64,000 nucleotides of DNA from Melioribacteraceae bacterium (GCA_019638015.1 JAHBUP010000001.1:558001-622000); one strand, 5' to 3'; numbered from the stretch's first letter, positions 7,187 to 16,585 are shown. The notes: generated from the sequence alone by a model not told the origin. Numbers and translations are program-made.

Positions 7187-9166
7187 TTAATCAAGGAATT
7201 CCCAAGCCACTCCAATACGAAGACCACGCGGCTGTTTCGGAAAATAGGGAACAATATAATAGTTACGGTCGAGTAGATTTTCGAAAGTTATATATATAGT
7301 TGCTGAATTTTGAATATTGGCAGCGATGAACAAATCAAATTGATAATCAGTTGGAAGCATTGAATAATTAATAGCACCCAAATTACCCTCTGCATTAACA
7401 ATTCTTGATGATGAAATACCTGAGGTAATATCGGTCAATGAAAATGATCTTTCTCCAAATAAATTATAATTTATGCCAGCCTTTAGTTTAAGATTTGTGT
7501 TGAATAGAGTATCTACATAGTAAATACCGCCACTTGAATTAAATTGGGGTAGTTGAAAATATTCGCTACTATTAGAGTAAAAAGATGTACCGCAGCTGAA
7601 CAAAAATTTCCAATAATGAACTTCAAACTTTAGCGATGCCCCTTGAAGAGTGATATCGGAATAATTTTCATAACCACCGGCATAGTACTTTTTGTTAGTT
7701 ACACGAATAAATGGCATTAACCAATTTTCAAATGATTGATAAAATACACCACCGTTAATTGTAAAAATATCATTTGAAAATCTTAAGGAACCTTCTACGT
7801 TGCTAGAGATTTGATTTAGCTCGTCAACTGATGAAATAGATAAAGCTTCCTCTAATAAAGAAAATGGCTTATCGATTATTGACGCTCCGGCATAGAATTT
7901 AACATTAGCATTAAGCTTTATTTCATTGCTAATTCCGTAAGCTTTAAACCACTTATTTCTCAGTGATAAATATTTTGCGGATATTTCCGGCGTAAAGTAG
8001 TCTTCAATAAAATTAAACCTAACTAAAGCTCCTAAAGAAAATAGAGTTTGATTACTTTTTAAAGAATGGGCTTGTAAATTGTACTCATCATATTCGAAAG
8101 AAGAAATTAATTGGGCTGAAATCAACCCAGAATTTATCCTCTGTAAAATATTAATTCCGAAAACCTTTTCGCTATTATCGAACAGTAATTCATTAGATGC
8201 AGCTCTTTCATTCTGCCGGAATTCAAGTAGTGAACTGCGGTAATAAAAAGTTAATTGTGAATTCCAATTATTACTGAAATTGGAATTTAATTTCACATCA
8301 TAATAATTATCGGTTGATTTTTGGTAGCGATTATCAAACATAACCGGTGCTTGAAAGCGGGAGTAGAGAATATCATCAGCGAACTGAGATTCATAGTTTA
8401 CTAAAATAGAATCATAATCAACGCCACCATTAAGCTGGGTTTTTGATTTGAAATGTCTTATTGATGCCGATAATGAATGTGCTGCATTTAAGGCATACGA
8501 TAATTTTCCATTCACGCCCCAGCTTCCAAACTCACTACTCTTATATCTGTAATCCGCGCTAAAATTTGAAATCTCAAATTCCACATTTAATTTTTTAAAA
8601 GGATTGATTGAGAAAATAGCATTAATGTTCGATTCACCCAGCGGGGCTTGATAATAACGCAATCTCGAATAAGCAAAATTATTAGCCCTTTGTTCCGGTA
8701 CAATATTTATAGATACGGAATTATTGTGGGAGTTAAAGACAAATCCTTTAGCGAGAGAGTAAACTTCTAACCTATTAAAGTTTTCGGTTGAGAAAAGGAA
8801 TGAATCAAAATTATTTTGAGTTGGACTGTTAAATGAAATGCCATCTATTAATACCCCCACATTATTTACGCCGCTTCCAAATAGAGAAAAATTGTTTTGT
8901 TGACCGAGCATTCCAAAATCTTTAACATAACCAAATGGCGCATTCAAAAAATAATCTGAAAAATTTCTATAATCTGTTTTATTGAGCGACTCTTTTAATA
9001 AAATAATATCAACAAAATCATGCTGTACATGCAATGAATCTTGTAGAACTAATTTACTTGTATCAACAACAGTTGTGTCGGGCAAATTAATAATTGAAAA
9101 ACTTTTTGCCTGTTGAGTAAAAAGTAGCAATATCAAAAGTCCATATTTCAAGAATGAATATTTCAT
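7187..9166 (-). CDS. TonB-dependent-receptor-like outer-membrane barrel protein
   Basis: 659 residues. A signal peptide (1-22) is followed by a shortened plug-like region (about 50-155), which includes GVNNVGVLIDGISFNSP and a strand ending in NSVSINIVP. A long series of amphipathic beta strands follows, ending in LRIGVAWEFLD with the aromatic C-terminal pattern of outer-membrane barrels. No carboxypeptidase-like N-terminal extension and no clear TonB box. Since it lies 51 bp upstream of the exported amylase on the same strand, a role in sugar uptake or binding is plausible but inferred. The substrate is unknown. Confidence 0.75.
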   Translation of the reverse strand: MKYSFLKYGLLILLLFTQQAKSFSIINLPDTTVVDTSKLVLQDSLHVQHDFVDIILLKESLNKTDYRNFSDYFLNAPFGYVKDFGMLGQQNNFSLFGSGVNNVGVLIDGISFNSPTQNNFDSFLFSTENFNRLEVYSLAKGFVFNSHNNSVSINIVPEQRANNFAYSRLRYYQAPLGESNINAIFSINPFKKLNVEFEISNFSADYRYKSSEFGSWGVNGKLSYALNAAHSLSASIRHFKSKTQLNGGVDYDSILVNYESQFADDILYSRFQAPVMFDNRYQKSTDNYYDVKLNSNFSNNWNSQLTFYYRSSLLEFRQNERAASNELLFDNSEKVFGINILQRINSGLISAQLISSFEYDEYNLQAHSLKSNQTLFSLGALVRFNFIEDYFTPEISAKYLSLRNKWFKAYGISNEIKLNANVKFYAGASIIDKPFSLLEEALSISSVDELNQISSNVEGSLRFSNDIFTINGGVFYQSFENWLMPFIRVTNKKYYAGGYENYSDITLQGASLKFEVHYWKFLFSCGTSFYSNSSEYFQLPQFNSSGGIYYVDTLFNTNLKLKAGINYNLFGERSFSLTDITSGISSSRIVNAEGNLGAINYSMLPTDYQFDLFIAANIQNSATIYITFENLLDRNYYIVPYFPKQPRGLRIGVAWEFLD

Positions 9167-9191
9167 TTACTTCTATATTTAAATGTCATCA

Positions 9192-9222
9192 CTAAAATAA
9201 TTGAAAAGAAAGTGGCATCAAA
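9192..9222 (-). promoter_or_regulatory. Likely promoter of the receptor-amylase pair
   Basis: On the minus strand TTTG (9222-9219), 19 bases, then TATTTTAG (9199-9192), one mismatch from TAnnTTTG. It ends 25 bases before the receptor start codon. Confidence 0.5.
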
Positions 9223-9312
9223 AACATTAAAGGAGCCATATTTTCCTTAACCTATTGCCTGATACGGGGTCTGTAATCTAAATCAATTGTTAAACAAAAA
9301 AGACACTAACTA

Positions 9313-9343
9313 TTTGTTTTACAATAAAAAAATGCTATTTTTG
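9313..9343 (+). promoter_or_regulatory. Bacteroidota-type promoter of the HU gene
   Basis: TTTG at 9313-9316, a 19-base spacer, then TATTTTTG at 9336-9343, a full match to the TTTG-N19-TAnnTTTG promoter of this phylum. It lies 40 bases before the HU start codon, with a GGGG ribosome site between them. Confidence 0.75.
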
Positions 9344-9382
9344 ACTTGAAATTCAATCACTAAAATATAAGGGGCATTAGTC

Positions 9383-9664
9383 ATGGCAATGACAAAAAGC
9401 GAAATCCTTAATTACATGGTAAAAAAATCGGGCTTAACCAAAAAAGCCACTGCTCAATTTCTTGATGATTTTATTCAGTTATCTTACAAAGAAGCTAAAA
9501 AATCTTTTGTAATTCCTGGATTGGGCAAACTTGTATTAGTTCAAAGAAAAGCTAGAAAAGGCAGAAACCCCGCAACTGGCGAAGCAATTAAAATTCCTGC
9601 TAAAAAAGTAGTGAAATTTAGAATTGCAAAAGCTGCTAAGGATGCAATCTTAGGCAAAAAATAA
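9383..9664 (+). CDS. HU/IHF-family DNA-binding protein
   Basis: 93-residue nucleoid protein that binds and bends DNA as a dimer. The N-terminal helices (TKSEILNYMVKKSGLTKKATAQF) and the beta-arm hallmark GRNPATGEAIKIPAKKVVKFR near 66-86 are both complete. It is rich in lysine and has the usual HU length. It has its own phylum-type promoter and a strong terminator, so it is a single-gene unit, probably highly expressed. Confidence 0.96.
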   Translation: MAMTKSEILNYMVKKSGLTKKATAQFLDDFIQLSYKEAKKSFVIPGLGKLVLVQRKARKGRNPATGEAIKIPAKKVVKFRIAKAAKDAILGKK

Positions 9665-9681
9665 TTTCTGTTGCCATAAAG

Positions 9682-9710
9682 AAAAAGCCCGTTATTTAAC
9701 GGGCTTTTTT
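9682..9710. terminator. Bidirectional terminator after HU
   Basis: AAAAAGCCCGTTA at 9682-9694 pairs with TAACGGGCTTTTT at 9697-9709, leaving T-runs in both directions. Its right arm overlaps the last codons of the convergent gene ending at 9692. Confidence 0.9.
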
Positions 9711-10207
9711 GTTTTATTCGATATCACTCTGGTTTTTATGTTAGCTAAAACCTGGTTGTATACATCTTGGGGTACATGCTGAAGAATTTTTGTTAGAAGC
9801 TTATTGAATGATCCAACGTGTGAGTAAAAGTTGAAACTCAGCCCCGATTGGCTATCGACTACTTTTATAGGTTTTGTTGGAGATCCGCTGAAAAATCCCC
9901 CTTCAATTTTATCGATTTTATCATAATAAATTGTGATTTCCTTCTTTGAAAAAAAATAGTTTGAACATACCAACTTTTTATCATCAGCAGTAATTTTAAA
10001 TGGAAAGGTTTTATAGGTTGAAATAAAGTAATTGTTTAGAACTATTATAACAGCGAGATTTATTGCCGCAAATAAAGCATAATACCAATGCTCCGAAAAC
10101 CCAATTACAGAAGAAATAAAATGAATACTTAAAATAGGGGTTGCAATAAGGTTGCCATAGCGGTAAATAATTTTCGCAAAAAAAGAATATTTGTAGACTT
10201 CCATCAA
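9692..10207 (-). CDS. Two-helix membrane protein with PH-like domain, function unknown
   Basis: 171 residues. Two hydrophobic segments around 16-36 and 41-63 are followed by a cytosolic beta-rich part (FKITADDKKLVCSNYFFSKKEITIYYDKIDKIEG) that resembles the bacterial PH domains found behind paired membrane helices. I recognise no catalytic residues. It converges on HU and shares its terminator. It is divergent from the YpdA gene at 10261, with only 53 bp between the start codons. Confidence 0.6.
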   Translation of the reverse strand: MMEVYKYSFFAKIIYRYGNLIATPILSIHFISSVIGFSEHWYYALFAAINLAVIIVLNNYFISTYKTFPFKITADDKKLVCSNYFFSKKEITIYYDKIDKIEGGFFSGSPTKPIKVVDSQSGLSFNFYSHVGSFNKLLTKILQHVPQDVYNQVLANIKTRVISNKTKKPVK

Positions 10208-10260
10208 TATCTCGTTTATTTTTGGCGCTAAATTTACAATTAATTTTATTAAAGAATTTT

Positions 10261-11220
10261 ATGTATAATGTAATAATTATAGGTGCTGGACCAATCGGCT
10301 TGGCTTGCGGAATTGAAGCGGTCAAATCGAACATCTCCTATTTGATTGTTGAGAAGGGGTGTTTGGTAAATTCAATTTATAATTATCCGGTTAATATGAC
10401 GTTCTTTTCAACTTCTGACCGGCTGGAAATCGGGGAGATTCCCTTCATCTCTCATGGTGTTAAACCAACAAGGAGCGAGGCACTCGAATATTATCGTAGA
10501 GTCGCTCATGAATGGAATCTTTCAATAAACACTTATGAAAAGGTAACTGGGATAGCTAAGGAGAACAATCATTTTGTAGTTCATACTAGTAAATCAACTT
10601 ATAAAGCTGAAAAAATTATTATGGCAATTGGATTTTACGATTATCCAAATCTATTAAATATACCCGGTGAAAATTTAGAAAAGGTTAATCATTACTTTGA
10701 AGACGCGCACCAATATTCCTTTAAAGATGTAGCAATTATCGGCGGGGGAAACTCGGCCGTTGATGCCGCGTTGGAGACTTATAGAAAGGGGGCGAATGTT
10801 ACAATGGTGATTAAAAAGAATGATCTTGATGATGGTGTAAAATATTGGGTGCGCCCCGACATCGAAAACAGAATTAAAGAGGGAAGCATTAAAGCATATT
10901 TCAATTCCGAGATTATTGAAATAAAACAGAGATCAATTACAATTAAAACTGAGAAGGGGGAATCGGAAATTGATAACGATTTCGTACTTGCATTGACCGG
11001 ATATCACCCCGATTTTGATTTTTTGCAATCAATTGGAATTGATCTTTCCTCCAGTTCAAAAATTCCATTTTGCGATGAACATACTTATGAAACAAATATT
11101 AAAGGAATTTACTTAGCTGGTGTGGTTTGTGGAGGAATGGAAACGGGGAAATGGTTCATTGAAAATTCAAGATCTCACGCAATATCGGTAATTAAACACA
11201 TTAAAGATTCATTTAATTAA
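10261..11220 (+). CDS. ypdA: YpdA-family putative bacillithiol disulfide reductase
   Basis: FAD/NADPH-dependent oxidoreductase, 319 residues from the ATG at 10261; an upstream in-frame TTG at 10222 would add a tail with no homology to the Rossmann start. It has the FAD-binding GAGPIG at 8-13, a second nucleotide motif GGGNSAVDAALE near 159-170, and ALTGYHPD with GIYLAGV near the C terminus. The YpdA family lacks the CxxC of thioredoxin reductase and recycles oxidised bacillithiol (known for Staphylococcus and Bacillus), so this cell probably uses bacillithiol as its low-molecular-weight thiol. The last 12 bases overlap the convergent dehydrogenase gene. Confidence 0.87.
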   Translation: MYNVIIIGAGPIGLACGIEAVKSNISYLIVEKGCLVNSIYNYPVNMTFFSTSDRLEIGEIPFISHGVKPTRSEALEYYRRVAHEWNLSINTYEKVTGIAKENNHFVVHTSKSTYKAEKIIMAIGFYDYPNLLNIPGENLEKVNHYFEDAHQYSFKDVAIIGGGNSAVDAALETYRKGANVTMVIKKNDLDDGVKYWVRPDIENRIKEGSIKAYFNSEIIEIKQRSITIKTEKGESEIDNDFVLALTGYHPDFDFLQSIGIDLSSSSKIPFCDEHTYETNIKGIYLAGVVCGGMETGKWFIENSRSHAISVIKHIKDSFN

Positions 11221-12675
11221 AATCATCTTTTTAGTTTCAGTAAAATTTCCCGCCATCAAACGATATAAATATACTCCGGATGATTGCGATATTAGATTCT
11301 TAAGAAAATCAGAATCCGAAATATTTTGCGATGCAAATTTTACCTTGTATATCCCCGGATGCTGAACCTCATTTACAAGTGTAGCTACCACTTTACCCAT
11401 TGTATCAAACACTTTTAGTTTTACATGACTCGTTTCTAAAAGCTGGTAGCTAATTGTCGTTTTGGGATTAAAGGGATTCGGATAATTTTGATATAGTTTA
11501 AAATCAGTAGGGATATTATTTGAACCGACTTTTGATGTGGGCGTGCCGACAAATTTATAAATTCTACCATTATTGTAATTGGCAAAATAGAGCTCATTCT
11601 TTTCATCAACACCAAATGTTGAAACGGCGTAATCACTTTTAGCGATCAATTTATTTGTAACCTTACCATTTTCATATTGTAGTTCCCAAATGTTCGAACT
11701 AACAAAATCAGCATAAATATATTTCCCAATTAATTCTGAAACCTGGCTGCCTCTATAAACATATCCGCCTGTAATTGAGTAGCCTCCATCGGAATTATGG
11801 AAGTACTCATGGATAGGTTTAATATCATTAACCGATGAGCAATTAGATAAATTATAACTTCTTGTACCTTCAAAACATCTCCAGCCATAATTACCCCCCT
11901 TTTCAATCAGATTAATTTCCTCAATTAAATTCTGCCCAACATCTGCTCCCCACAATCTATTTGTTTGAGAATCAAAACTAAACTTCCAAACATTTCGTAA
12001 GCCATAAGCATAAATTTCCTTTCGGAATCCTGGAGAATTTATAAAAGGATTATCGGCTGGAATTGAATAATTTTTTCCATCTTCATTTTTGTCAACATCA
12101 ATTCTCAATATCTTTCCCAAAAGCGAATTTGGATTTTGTGCATAATTTTGTGGATCACCTCCTGAACCTCCATCTCCTAATGAAATATAAAGATATCCAT
12201 CAGGACCGAATGAAGTTTGTCCACCATTATGATTGGAATAGGGTTGATCAATTTCCAGGAGAATGAGTTCGCTGTTTTTATCTGCAAGATCAGGATTATC
12301 AGCGCTTACTTTATATCTAGAAATAACTGTGCGTCTCGGATTGGAGGTAGTATAGTTAATGTAGAAATAACCATTCTGTTTATAATTGGGATGAAAAGCT
12401 AGTCCCAATAATCCCTGCTCGCCTCCAAATAGCACTTTACTTCGAATATCAAGAAAAACTTTTGACTGGCTAACATTTGAGAAATTCTCAAAAACATGAA
12501 TGGTGCCGGGCTGTGACACGACAAATAATCTGTTTGAGCCATCACCGGAATTTTGAATATCTACAGGATTTTCAAATGATAAATTTGGGAATGCTAACTG
12601 AGTTTTTACTTGCGAATTAATTTTGCCGCATCCAAAAAAAGCTAATCCTGCTAAAAGAGCTATGATTGTCTTCAT
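11209..12675 (-). CDS. PQQ-dependent sugar dehydrogenase-like beta-propeller with T9SS sorting domain
   Basis: 488 residues of the glucose/sorbosone dehydrogenase family. The six-bladed propeller spans about 25-375, with FHPNYKQNGYFYINYT, SNHNGGQTSFGPDGYLYISLGDGG carrying the catalytic-type His, LLGKILRIDV and YAYGLRNVWKFSFD. Enzymes of this fold oxidise aldose sugars with PQQ, but many members have no tested activity. The C terminus from about 392 is a T9SS sorting domain (LYQNYPNPFNP), so it is surface-exposed or secreted. The N terminus ends its hydrophobic part in FFGCG, a possible lipoprotein cysteine, odd next to a T9SS tag. The sorting domain has about 10 extra residues where the amylase also has an insertion. 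Confidence 0.88.
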   Translation of the reverse strand: MKTIIALLAGLAFFGCGKINSQVKTQLAFPNLSFENPVDIQNSGDGSNRLFVVSQPGTIHVFENFSNVSQSKVFLDIRSKVLFGGEQGLLGLAFHPNYKQNGYFYINYTTSNPRRTVISRYKVSADNPDLADKNSELILLEIDQPYSNHNGGQTSFGPDGYLYISLGDGGSGGDPQNYAQNPNSLLGKILRIDVDKNEDGKNYSIPADNPFINSPGFRKEIYAYGLRNVWKFSFDSQTNRLWGADVGQNLIEEINLIEKGGNYGWRCFEGTRSYNLSNCSSVNDIKPIHEYFHNSDGGYSITGGYVYRGSQVSELIGKYIYADFVSSNIWELQYENGKVTNKLIAKSDYAVSTFGVDEKNELYFANYNNGRIYKFVGTPTSKVGSNNIPTDFKLYQNYPNPFNPKTTISYQLLETSHVKLKVFDTMGKVVATLVNEVQHPGIYKVKFASQNISDSDFLKNLISQSSGVYLYRLMAGNFTETKKMILIK

Positions 12676-12757
12676 TTAAAATCCTTTTATTTATGAAACA
12701 AATATCGATTAAGATTTGTTCATCAAAATGTAATTCACAATAAAAGAAAGGCAGCAA

Positions 12758-13327
12758 ATGAAAAATAAATATTTTTTAATAATTGCAATTTTGATTACTT
12801 CGTTTGTATATAACTACGCAAACTCTCCTCAGAAAATAGATAATTTTACACTTAAGAATTATGATGGTAAAGAATATTCTTTAAAAGATTTTACGGATTC
12901 AAAAGCGATTGTTGTAATGTTCGTATCAACTCAGTGCCCGGTTTCTAATGATTATAATGAAAGAATGGCAAAAATCTATAATAATTATAAAGAAAAAGGA
13001 ATAGCGTTTGTTGGGATTAACTCTAACAAACAGGAGAATGTTGAAGAAATCTCGAAACACTCAGCCGAAAATAAATTTGGTTTTCCGGTTTTGAAAGATC
13101 ACAAAAATATCATCGCTGATAAATTTAAAGCCTCAGTAACTCCTGAAATATTTGTTCTCAACAATAAATATGAAATTCTTTATCATGGAAGAATAGATGA
13201 TAATAGAAAGGCAGATAAAGTAGAGGTAAAGGATTTAGAAACTGCGTTGAATGAAATTATTGATGGTAAATCAGTAGCTTCAACGAAAACAAAAGCATTC
13301 GGCTGTACAATTAAAAGGGTAGATTAA
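12758..13327 (+). CDS. Exported redoxin (AhpC/TSA-like thioredoxin fold)
   Basis: 189 residues with a signal peptide (1-22). The thioredoxin fold follows, with VVMFVSTQCPVSNDY at about 51-65: one cysteine in a CPVS motif instead of CxxC, then FVGINSNKQENV and VTPEIFVLN with the cis-Pro. The only other cysteine is close to the C terminus (FGCTIKR), so a resolving pair across the fold is possible. Likely a periplasmic thiol peroxidase or oxidoreductase. Its TAA stop shares one base with the ATG of the next gene (TAATG), so the two are coupled. An AAAGG ribosome site lies within a 17-base sequence repeated before the fasciclin gene. Confidence 0.85.
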   Translation: MKNKYFLIIAILITSFVYNYANSPQKIDNFTLKNYDGKEYSLKDFTDSKAIVVMFVSTQCPVSNDYNERMAKIYNNYKEKGIAFVGINSNKQENVEEISKHSAENKFGFPVLKDHKNIIADKFKASVTPEIFVLNNKYEILYHGRIDDNRKADKVEVKDLETALNEIIDGKSVASTKTKAFGCTIKRVD

Positions 13328-13839
13328 TGAAGAACATTTCTTATTCCATTGTATTACTTTTAATTATAATTCTCTTCACAAGTAGTAATAATTACTCCCA
13401 ACAGAACCAATTAAAAGTAGAAACAATTGACAAGATCAAACTTGAAAAACTAATAAAAGAGCGGAACGGAAAGTTTCTGCTCTTAAATTTATGGGCTACC
13501 TGGTGTGCTCCGTGCAGAGAAGAATTCCCCGATTTGGTTAAACTATCTGATAACTTTAAAAGCAAAAATCTTGAAGTTGTAGGAATTAGTATGGATTATC
13601 CGGAAGAGATTAATTCCAAAATTATTCCCTTTTTGAAAAAGCAAAACGTAAGCTTTAAAAACTATGTAAATGGATTTGAAAAAGATGAGCATTTAATAAA
13701 TGCGATTGACACAAGCTGGATTGGAGCAATACCGGCAACAGTTATTTATGATGAAAAGGGAAAAAAAGTAGCTTTCTTTGAAGGGAAAAAAAGTTATGAT
13801 GAATTTGTAAAACAAATTAGCCTGGTACGAAAAAAATAA
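13327..13839 (+). CDS. TlpA-family periplasmic thiol-disulfide oxidoreductase
   Basis: 170 residues with a signal peptide (1-24). The active site WATWCAPC puts the redox cysteines at 60 and 63. The remaining fold is complete: VVGISMDYP, then the cis-Pro segment IPATVIYDEKG. TlpA/ResA-type proteins reduce disulfides in the periplasm, for example on apocytochromes or to feed peroxidases. Coupling to the preceding single-Cys redoxin suggests that this protein recycles it; that is inferred from position. The convergent nucleotidyltransferase gene ends 17 bp after it. Confidence 0.9.
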   Translation: MKNISYSIVLLLIIILFTSSNNYSQQNQLKVETIDKIKLEKLIKERNGKFLLLNLWATWCAPCREEFPDLVKLSDNFKSKNLEVVGISMDYPEEINSKIIPFLKKQNVSFKNYVNGFEKDEHLINAIDTSWIGAIPATVIYDEKGKKVAFFEGKKSYDEFVKQISLVRKK

Positions 13840-13855
13840 TCATTTTATTTCTTTG

Positions 13856-14641
13856 TTAATCTAACTTTTCAATTTCATCAAAATAGTGCATTACCTTTTC
13901 TTCGGTTCGGTTTTGAAAAACAATATTCTCCGGAAAAAGTTTGGAGCGTAACTTTCTGTATAGTGTAACTGAACTGCGCAGACAATTTAGAAGCGATTGC
14001 CTTTCATATGAGGGGAGTGTCATTTTTAAGTCGGAAAAATCCTCCTCTTTGAGTTGTGTTTCTACTTTTCTTACTCCTCGAGGCAGGTTTTGATTATTTA
14101 TGTGAAGCAATGGACCCAAGACAGTCATACGCAAAAAGCTAAAAAAATCGAAAGCTTCGAAATATTCACCGCGTCCAATTTTTAATAATGCATAATGAAC
14201 CCAAATCCAAAATCGATCCTCAATCCACTGGTAATCTGGATATGGAAATTTTGCTTCAGATTTTGAAATTGCATTTAGTAATTGAGATTCATTATCAAGT
14301 AAAATTATGGGAGTCTCAATACGCGAGTGAAATTCCTCAATTATTAAAAACTTAATATCTACATGAAGGAGAGGATCGTCATAAAGGCAAATTAATAATC
14401 GAGGTTCCCCCACATGCTCACCTGTAAATCCGGTAAGAAGCGTACCAAACCTATTTGCATACTCAAGCATTTTTGATTTATTGGTAGAGATTTTTTCTTT
14501 TGTAACTAATATTAAGTCAAGGTCTGAAAATTCATCTAGTTCTTTTGTGATCCAAGAACCGGCAGCAGCTAATCCAATTACAGAATTATCTTTCTCCAAA
14601 ATTCTCTTTACTTTATCCGCGAACTTAGTTTGAATCATCAA
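13856..14641 (-). CDS. Nucleotidyltransferase-domain protein (AadK-like)
   Basis: 261 residues. The pol-beta nucleotidyltransferase core is near the N terminus: GLAAAGSW followed by EFSDLDLILVT, giving the G-S and D-x-D metal-binding pattern at about 26-43. A further acidic position is in HVDIKFLI near 113-120. The C-terminal half is helical, as in streptomycin adenylyltransferase-like proteins. The substrate is unknown; calling it a resistance enzyme would go beyond the data. It stands alone on the minus strand. Confidence 0.75.
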   Translation of the reverse strand: MMIQTKFADKVKRILEKDNSVIGLAAAGSWITKELDEFSDLDLILVTKEKISTNKSKMLEYANRFGTLLTGFTGEHVGEPRLLICLYDDPLLHVDIKFLIIEEFHSRIETPIILLDNESQLLNAISKSEAKFPYPDYQWIEDRFWIWVHYALLKIGRGEYFEAFDFFSFLRMTVLGPLLHINNQNLPRGVRKVETQLKEEDFSDLKMTLPSYERQSLLNCLRSSVTLYRKLRSKLFPENIVFQNRTEEKVMHYFDEIEKLD

Positions 14642-14684
14642 GTCACCTGATTAAATGAGATTCTAAATTGAACAGCTCATTCGA

Positions 14685-15584
14685 TTAATTATTATTCTTA
14701 TTATTAAATAGTAATAATGTCGGATCGGCACTTTCACCTTCATTAGATATCAGCATATCTCCATTCTCAAGAAATGTAATTCCCTCGGCTTTATTAAATC
14801 TAACCGGATTCAACTTCTCGATTTGCTCTACACTTCCATTCATATTGAATATAAAAAGTAAATAATCAGCAGCAGATAGCAAGTATAACTTTTTTGAAAT
14901 TGGATGAATGGCAATTGCCGATGTTCGAAATTTCAAACTTGATTCTATTTTACCACTCTTCTTTTTTGATTTTGTTGGAACCGTAATGGCATTCTCTTCC
15001 ATAAATCTATAGATGATATTTAAATCAAAGTTGAAAACCGGGGACTTACTCAGTTTCTTTGTTTTCAAATCAAAGCTATAAATCGCTCTTTTATCTTTGT
15101 ACTCGGAACCCTTACCTATTTTACTTTTGCAGGCAATCAAAAGTCGGTTGTTTAGTTGATCGTAACATAAACCTTCATTATCCTCAGCAGGAATGCCGGT
15201 GGTGTAGGACTTTACTTTATAATTACTAGACTCATATTCTGAAATTTCAAACAAGGTACCGTCACTTCTTAGTACATAAAGTTTATTGCCGACTTTTGTA
15301 ATCCCTTCATAATCCCCATCCTCACCAAATGAAAATTCTCTTATAATTCTTCCTTGCACAAAATCATACATAAAAACTATCCCTTTCTCATCCTGTACAC
15401 AAGCAATTGAATTCGAATTGAGATAAGTGATTCCGGAGACTTCATGCAAAATTGCCGGAAGTGTGTGGGCTATACTTGGCTTGTTGAAATTGTATTCAGC
15501 CGCTTTATCATTATGCAAGATGTTAAACCCGCATATAAAAAGAGTTAAGATTACAACGACAGTAAAAAATATTCTTTTCGACAT
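14685..15584 (-). CDS. SdiA-regulated-like exported beta-propeller protein
   Basis: 299 residues with one N-terminal hydrophobic segment (6-22), a signal peptide or anchor. The body carries repeated propeller strands: HEVSGITYLNSNSIACVQDEKG, DGDYEGITKVGNKLYVLRSDG, EDNEGLCYD and a last AEGITFLENGDMLISNEGE. This is the pattern of the SdiA-regulated (YjiK-type) family, whose biochemical role is not settled. Probably faces the periplasm. The stop lies about 40 bp from the nucleotidyltransferase start, so the two may be co-transcribed. Confidence 0.75.
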   Translation of the reverse strand: MSKRIFFTVVVILTLFICGFNILHNDKAAEYNFNKPSIAHTLPAILHEVSGITYLNSNSIACVQDEKGIVFMYDFVQGRIIREFSFGEDGDYEGITKVGNKLYVLRSDGTLFEISEYESSNYKVKSYTTGIPAEDNEGLCYDQLNNRLLIACKSKIGKGSEYKDKRAIYSFDLKTKKLSKSPVFNFDLNIIYRFMEENAITVPTKSKKKSGKIESSLKFRTSAIAIHPISKKLYLLSAADYLLFIFNMNGSVEQIEKLNPVRFNKAEGITFLENGDMLISNEGESADPTLLLFNNKNNN

Positions 15585-15670
15585 AGTTTGAACGATTTAT
15601 TATCAGTAATCTAATTAAGGCATTCTCACATAAAAATCCAAATCAATAAGAATATAAACAGCCCAATAAA

Positions 15671-16138
15671 CTAGGTTTTGATTTGCTTGATCATTTCCAT
15701 AATTATTCCGGTGTGAACTCCTTCATGAAAATGATTAAAGGTTATTGCATCCTCGAGACAATTAAGTACAACTCCGGTTGAGGTTTTATATGTTCGAAAA
15801 TCTTTAAAAAGCCCACTGGTGTAATCTGTTATAAATTGAGAAGGCAGTTCAGTCAAATACAATTTAATTTTTTGAACGTCCGGTGCCTCATCCCATTTTA
15901 TTGGGGAAGAACCGGTCGCAAACATTGAAAAATATTCGCGCGGTATTCTCATTTCTAGATGAGAAAGCGTGTAATGAAGAACCTGTTGTGTGGCAATTAT
16001 ATGCCCAAGATTCCACAAAATATTGTTCTTCCTGCTTTCCGGAATCTGAAACAATTGTTCATCGGTTAGATTATCAACGGCTTGTAAAATTAAGTTTCTC
16101 TCAACAATCAACATATTTATAGATTTAAGAATATTCAT
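15671..16138 (-). CDS. DinB-family putative metal-dependent protein
   Basis: 155-residue four-helix-bundle protein. The three expected metal-ligand histidines are visible: NLGHII near 43-48, and FNHFHEGVHTG near 135-145 supplying the closing pair. DinB/YfiT relatives include thiol S-transferases using bacillithiol or mycothiol, which would fit with ypdA elsewhere in the window, but no activity can be assigned. The start codon overlaps the stop of the DUF1801 gene as ATGA, so both are translated from one message. Confidence 0.85.
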   Translation of the reverse strand: MNILKSINMLIVERNLILQAVDNLTDEQLFQIPESRKNNILWNLGHIIATQQVLHYTLSHLEMRIPREYFSMFATGSSPIKWDEAPDVQKIKLYLTELPSQFITDYTSGLFKDFRTYKTSTGVVLNCLEDAITFNHFHEGVHTGIIMEMIKQIKT

Positions 16139-16512
16139 AAATTCCCTTTCCTTTTTGTTTTCCCCAAATTTTCTTTGACTCTAAATTTTACGATCCTACT
16201 TATCAACTTGAGAGGAAGGGGTTCATCAATTGGAAACTGAATTGCCCCTTTTGAACTCTTATAACGAGTAAGTTCCTTTTGAAATGCCTGAATACCTGAT
16301 GGAGAAGGATAAAATCCAATATGATTTTTATACGGGGCAAAGTGTACTAAATTACCATTCAGTATAAAAGTTGGGATGCCGTAGCTAATTTTTTCCTGGA
16401 CACCTGGCGCGGCTTCTTTAATTGTTGAACGCATTTTTTCCAAGAGCAGCTGAATATCTTGAGGATAATTTGAAATAAATTCATCAATATTTCGAGGTTT
16501 AATTTTTATCAT
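16135..16512 (-). CDS. DUF1801-family protein (YdhG-like)
   Basis: 125 residues, complete for the family: YPQDIQLLLEKMRSTIKEAAPG, EKISYGIPTF, HFAPYKNHIGFYPSP and SKGAIQFPIDEPLPLKLI. Related Bacillus proteins were described as intracellular iron chaperones for frataxin-like use; whether that holds here is unknown. First gene of a two-gene unit with the DinB-like protein (4-base overlap). Confidence 0.87.
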   Translation of the reverse strand: MIKIKPRNIDEFISNYPQDIQLLLEKMRSTIKEAAPGVQEKISYGIPTFILNGNLVHFAPYKNHIGFYPSPSGIQAFQKELTRYKSSKGAIQFPIDEPLPLKLISRIVKFRVKENLGKTKRKGNL

Positions 16513-16585
16513 TCTTTCCCAAATTAATTATTTTAGTAAATAATAATCCTTTGGTAGATAATAATTGGATGATCTATTGAACAAA

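Noticed and set aside
10011..10334. 107-codon minus-strand frame across the start of ypdA
   Set aside because: It overlaps two well supported genes, and its translation shows no domain or signal peptide.
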